A DNA stretch of 15,364 nucleotides from Burkholderiaceae bacterium (GTDB lineage: Bacteria > Pseudomonadota > Gammaproteobacteria > Burkholderiales > Burkholderiaceae_F): the NCBI GenBank assembly GCA_013696665.1, contig JACCYC010000130.1:1-15364 (forward strand). The letters run 5' to 3'. Shown here one piece after another: positions 14,748 to 15,364 of this stretch. Each line of letters begins with the position of its first letter. Position 1 is the stretch's first letter. The notes below the pieces were generated by a model. The model made no database searches. It saw only the letters and a program-made list of their open reading frames with translations, and was not told the DNA's origin. Position numbers and translations under genes: made by a program.

Positions 14748-14951
14748 ATGGCTCGCATTACCGTTGAAGATTGCCTGAAACACATTCCCAACCGCTTTCA
14801 GCTGGCACTCGCCGCCACCTATCGGGCGCGTCAGCTTGCTCAGGGGCATACGCCCAAGATCGATTCCCGCGACAAGCCGCCGGTCGCCGCACTGCGCGAA
14901 ATCGCTCAAGGCAAAGTCGGCATCGAGATGCTGCGCAAGGTTCCTACCTAG
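14748..14951 (+). CDS. rpoZ: RNA polymerase omega subunit
   Basis: The 67-residue product is the full-length omega subunit typical of betaproteobacteria. It starts MARITVEDCLKHIPNRFQL, with the conserved NRF-x-L-x-x-A-x-x-RA segment (15-27) and the KPPVAALREIA stretch (43-53). Omega helps assemble RNA polymerase by binding beta-prime and, in E. coli, contributes to a ppGpp binding site. A GAGG ribosome binding site lies at 14738-14741, 6 nt before the ATG. It is followed by spoT after 58 nt. Confidence 0.96.
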   Translation: MARITVEDCLKHIPNRFQLALAATYRARQLAQGHTPKIDSRDKPPVAALREIAQGKVGIEMLRKVPT

Positions 14952-15009
14952 AGCGCGAGCGCGGCTGAGTTCCCTCGGCTCCTGACCCCACGTGCCGGCG
15001 CGCGGGCTG

Positions 15010-15364
15010 ATGGAATCACAAGATCCTCCGGCTGCATCCAGCGCCATTGAACCCGCGGCGCCCGGCTTCGCACGGCGGGCGGCCCAGGCGTTAAAAAAAG
15101 CCGTCTGGCGCTCCGAGGCTGGCGCCGAACCCGCGAGTGCCGTCGCCACGGTTGCGACGCTGACCGACCGCGTTAAAAAATATTTGCCCTCGGGTGACGT
15201 GCAGAAGATCAAGGAGGCGTTTCGTTTTTCGGACGAGGCGCACCTAGGCCAATTCCGTCGCAGCGGCGCGCCTTACATCACACACCCGCTGGCAGTCGCC
15301 GAAATACTGACCGAGTGGCGACTCGATGGCCCGGCGATCCAGGCTGCATTACTGCACGACGTGA
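15010..15364 (+). CDS. spoT: SpoT/RelA-family (p)ppGpp hydrolase/synthetase, N-terminal part
   Basis: The frame from the ATG at 15010-15012 stays open for 118 codons to the window end. After a roughly 45-residue Ala-rich extension it shows the N-terminal part of the SpoT HD hydrolase domain: VKKYLPSGDVQKIKEAFRFS (55-74), YITHPLAVAEIL (89-100) with H92, and LLHDV (114-118) with the metal-binding H116-D117 pair. These intact residues point to a hydrolase-competent SpoT rather than RelA. Synthetase, TGS and ACT domains lie beyond the window. An in-frame GTG at 14992 is an alternative start; neither has a clear ribosome binding site. It follows rpoZ, the conserved proteobacterial order. Confidence 0.93.
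   Translation, partial: MESQDPPAASSAIEPAAPGFARRAAQALKKAVWRSEAGAEPASAVATVATLTDRVKKYLPSGDVQKIKEAFRFSDEAHLGQFRRSGAPYITHPLAVAEILTEWRLDGPAIQAALLHDV

Noticed and set aside
14715..15212. Minus-strand open frame of 165 codons over rpoZ and spoT
   Set aside because: It lies opposite two clear conserved genes and has no recognisable domain.

Overview
The window looks like the chromosome of a GC-rich betaproteobacterium, most likely in the order Burkholderiales. The evidence is the housekeeping gene order hemW-rdgB-rph-PP2C phosphatase-Ser/Thr kinase, then yicC-gmk and, further on, rpoZ-spoT, together with the protein sequences. No tRNA, rRNA, CRISPR array, transposase or integrase was found.

Layout. 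Positions 1-360 (minus) hold the N-terminal 120 codons of glutamine synthetase (glnA), with a possible sigma-54 promoter upstream. Positions 561-3162 (minus) are the tightly overlapping run rph-rdgB-hemW. Positions 3213-5294 (minus) encode a PP2C phosphatase and a Ser/Thr kinase, separated by two tandem hairpins. From 5400 to 6968 (plus) lie yicC and gmk, divergent from the kinase. From 7077 to 14220 (minus) is a four-gene operon, transcribed kaiC-kaiB-hybrid histidine kinase-REC/EAL response regulator, with start/stop overlaps or a 9-nt gap. Positions 14748-14951 (plus) are rpoZ, and 15010 onward (plus) is the start of spoT, cut by the window end.

Two points stand out. First, the kai operon joins a circadian-clock-type ATPase and its partner KaiB to a phosphorelay: a multi-PAS hybrid kinase with receiver and HPt domains, then a receiver-EAL c-di-GMP phosphodiesterase with all expected catalytic residues. 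No kaiA is present. This suggests a timing or stress module that controls c-di-GMP. Second, the operon sits between gmk and rpoZ, which are neighbours in many betaproteobacteria. Just upstream of rpoZ, at about 14591-14693, is a frameshifted remnant of a second gmk 3' end. It encodes the same 11-residue stretch as the intact gmk but uses a different codon at 8 of those 11 positions. The block therefore appears to have entered, or been rearranged into, the gmk-rpoZ junction by a recombination event involving a diverged gmk copy.

How the genes may work together (inference): KaiC/KaiB would set a nucleotide-dependent state, the PAS kinase would read it or add other signals, phosphate would pass from His to Asp to the HPt His, and then to the receiver of the EAL enzyme, lowering c-di-GMP. 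The neighbours gmk, rpoZ and spoT concern guanine nucleotides and (p)ppGpp, so the block lies in a guanine-nucleotide neighbourhood, but no direct link is visible in the sequence.
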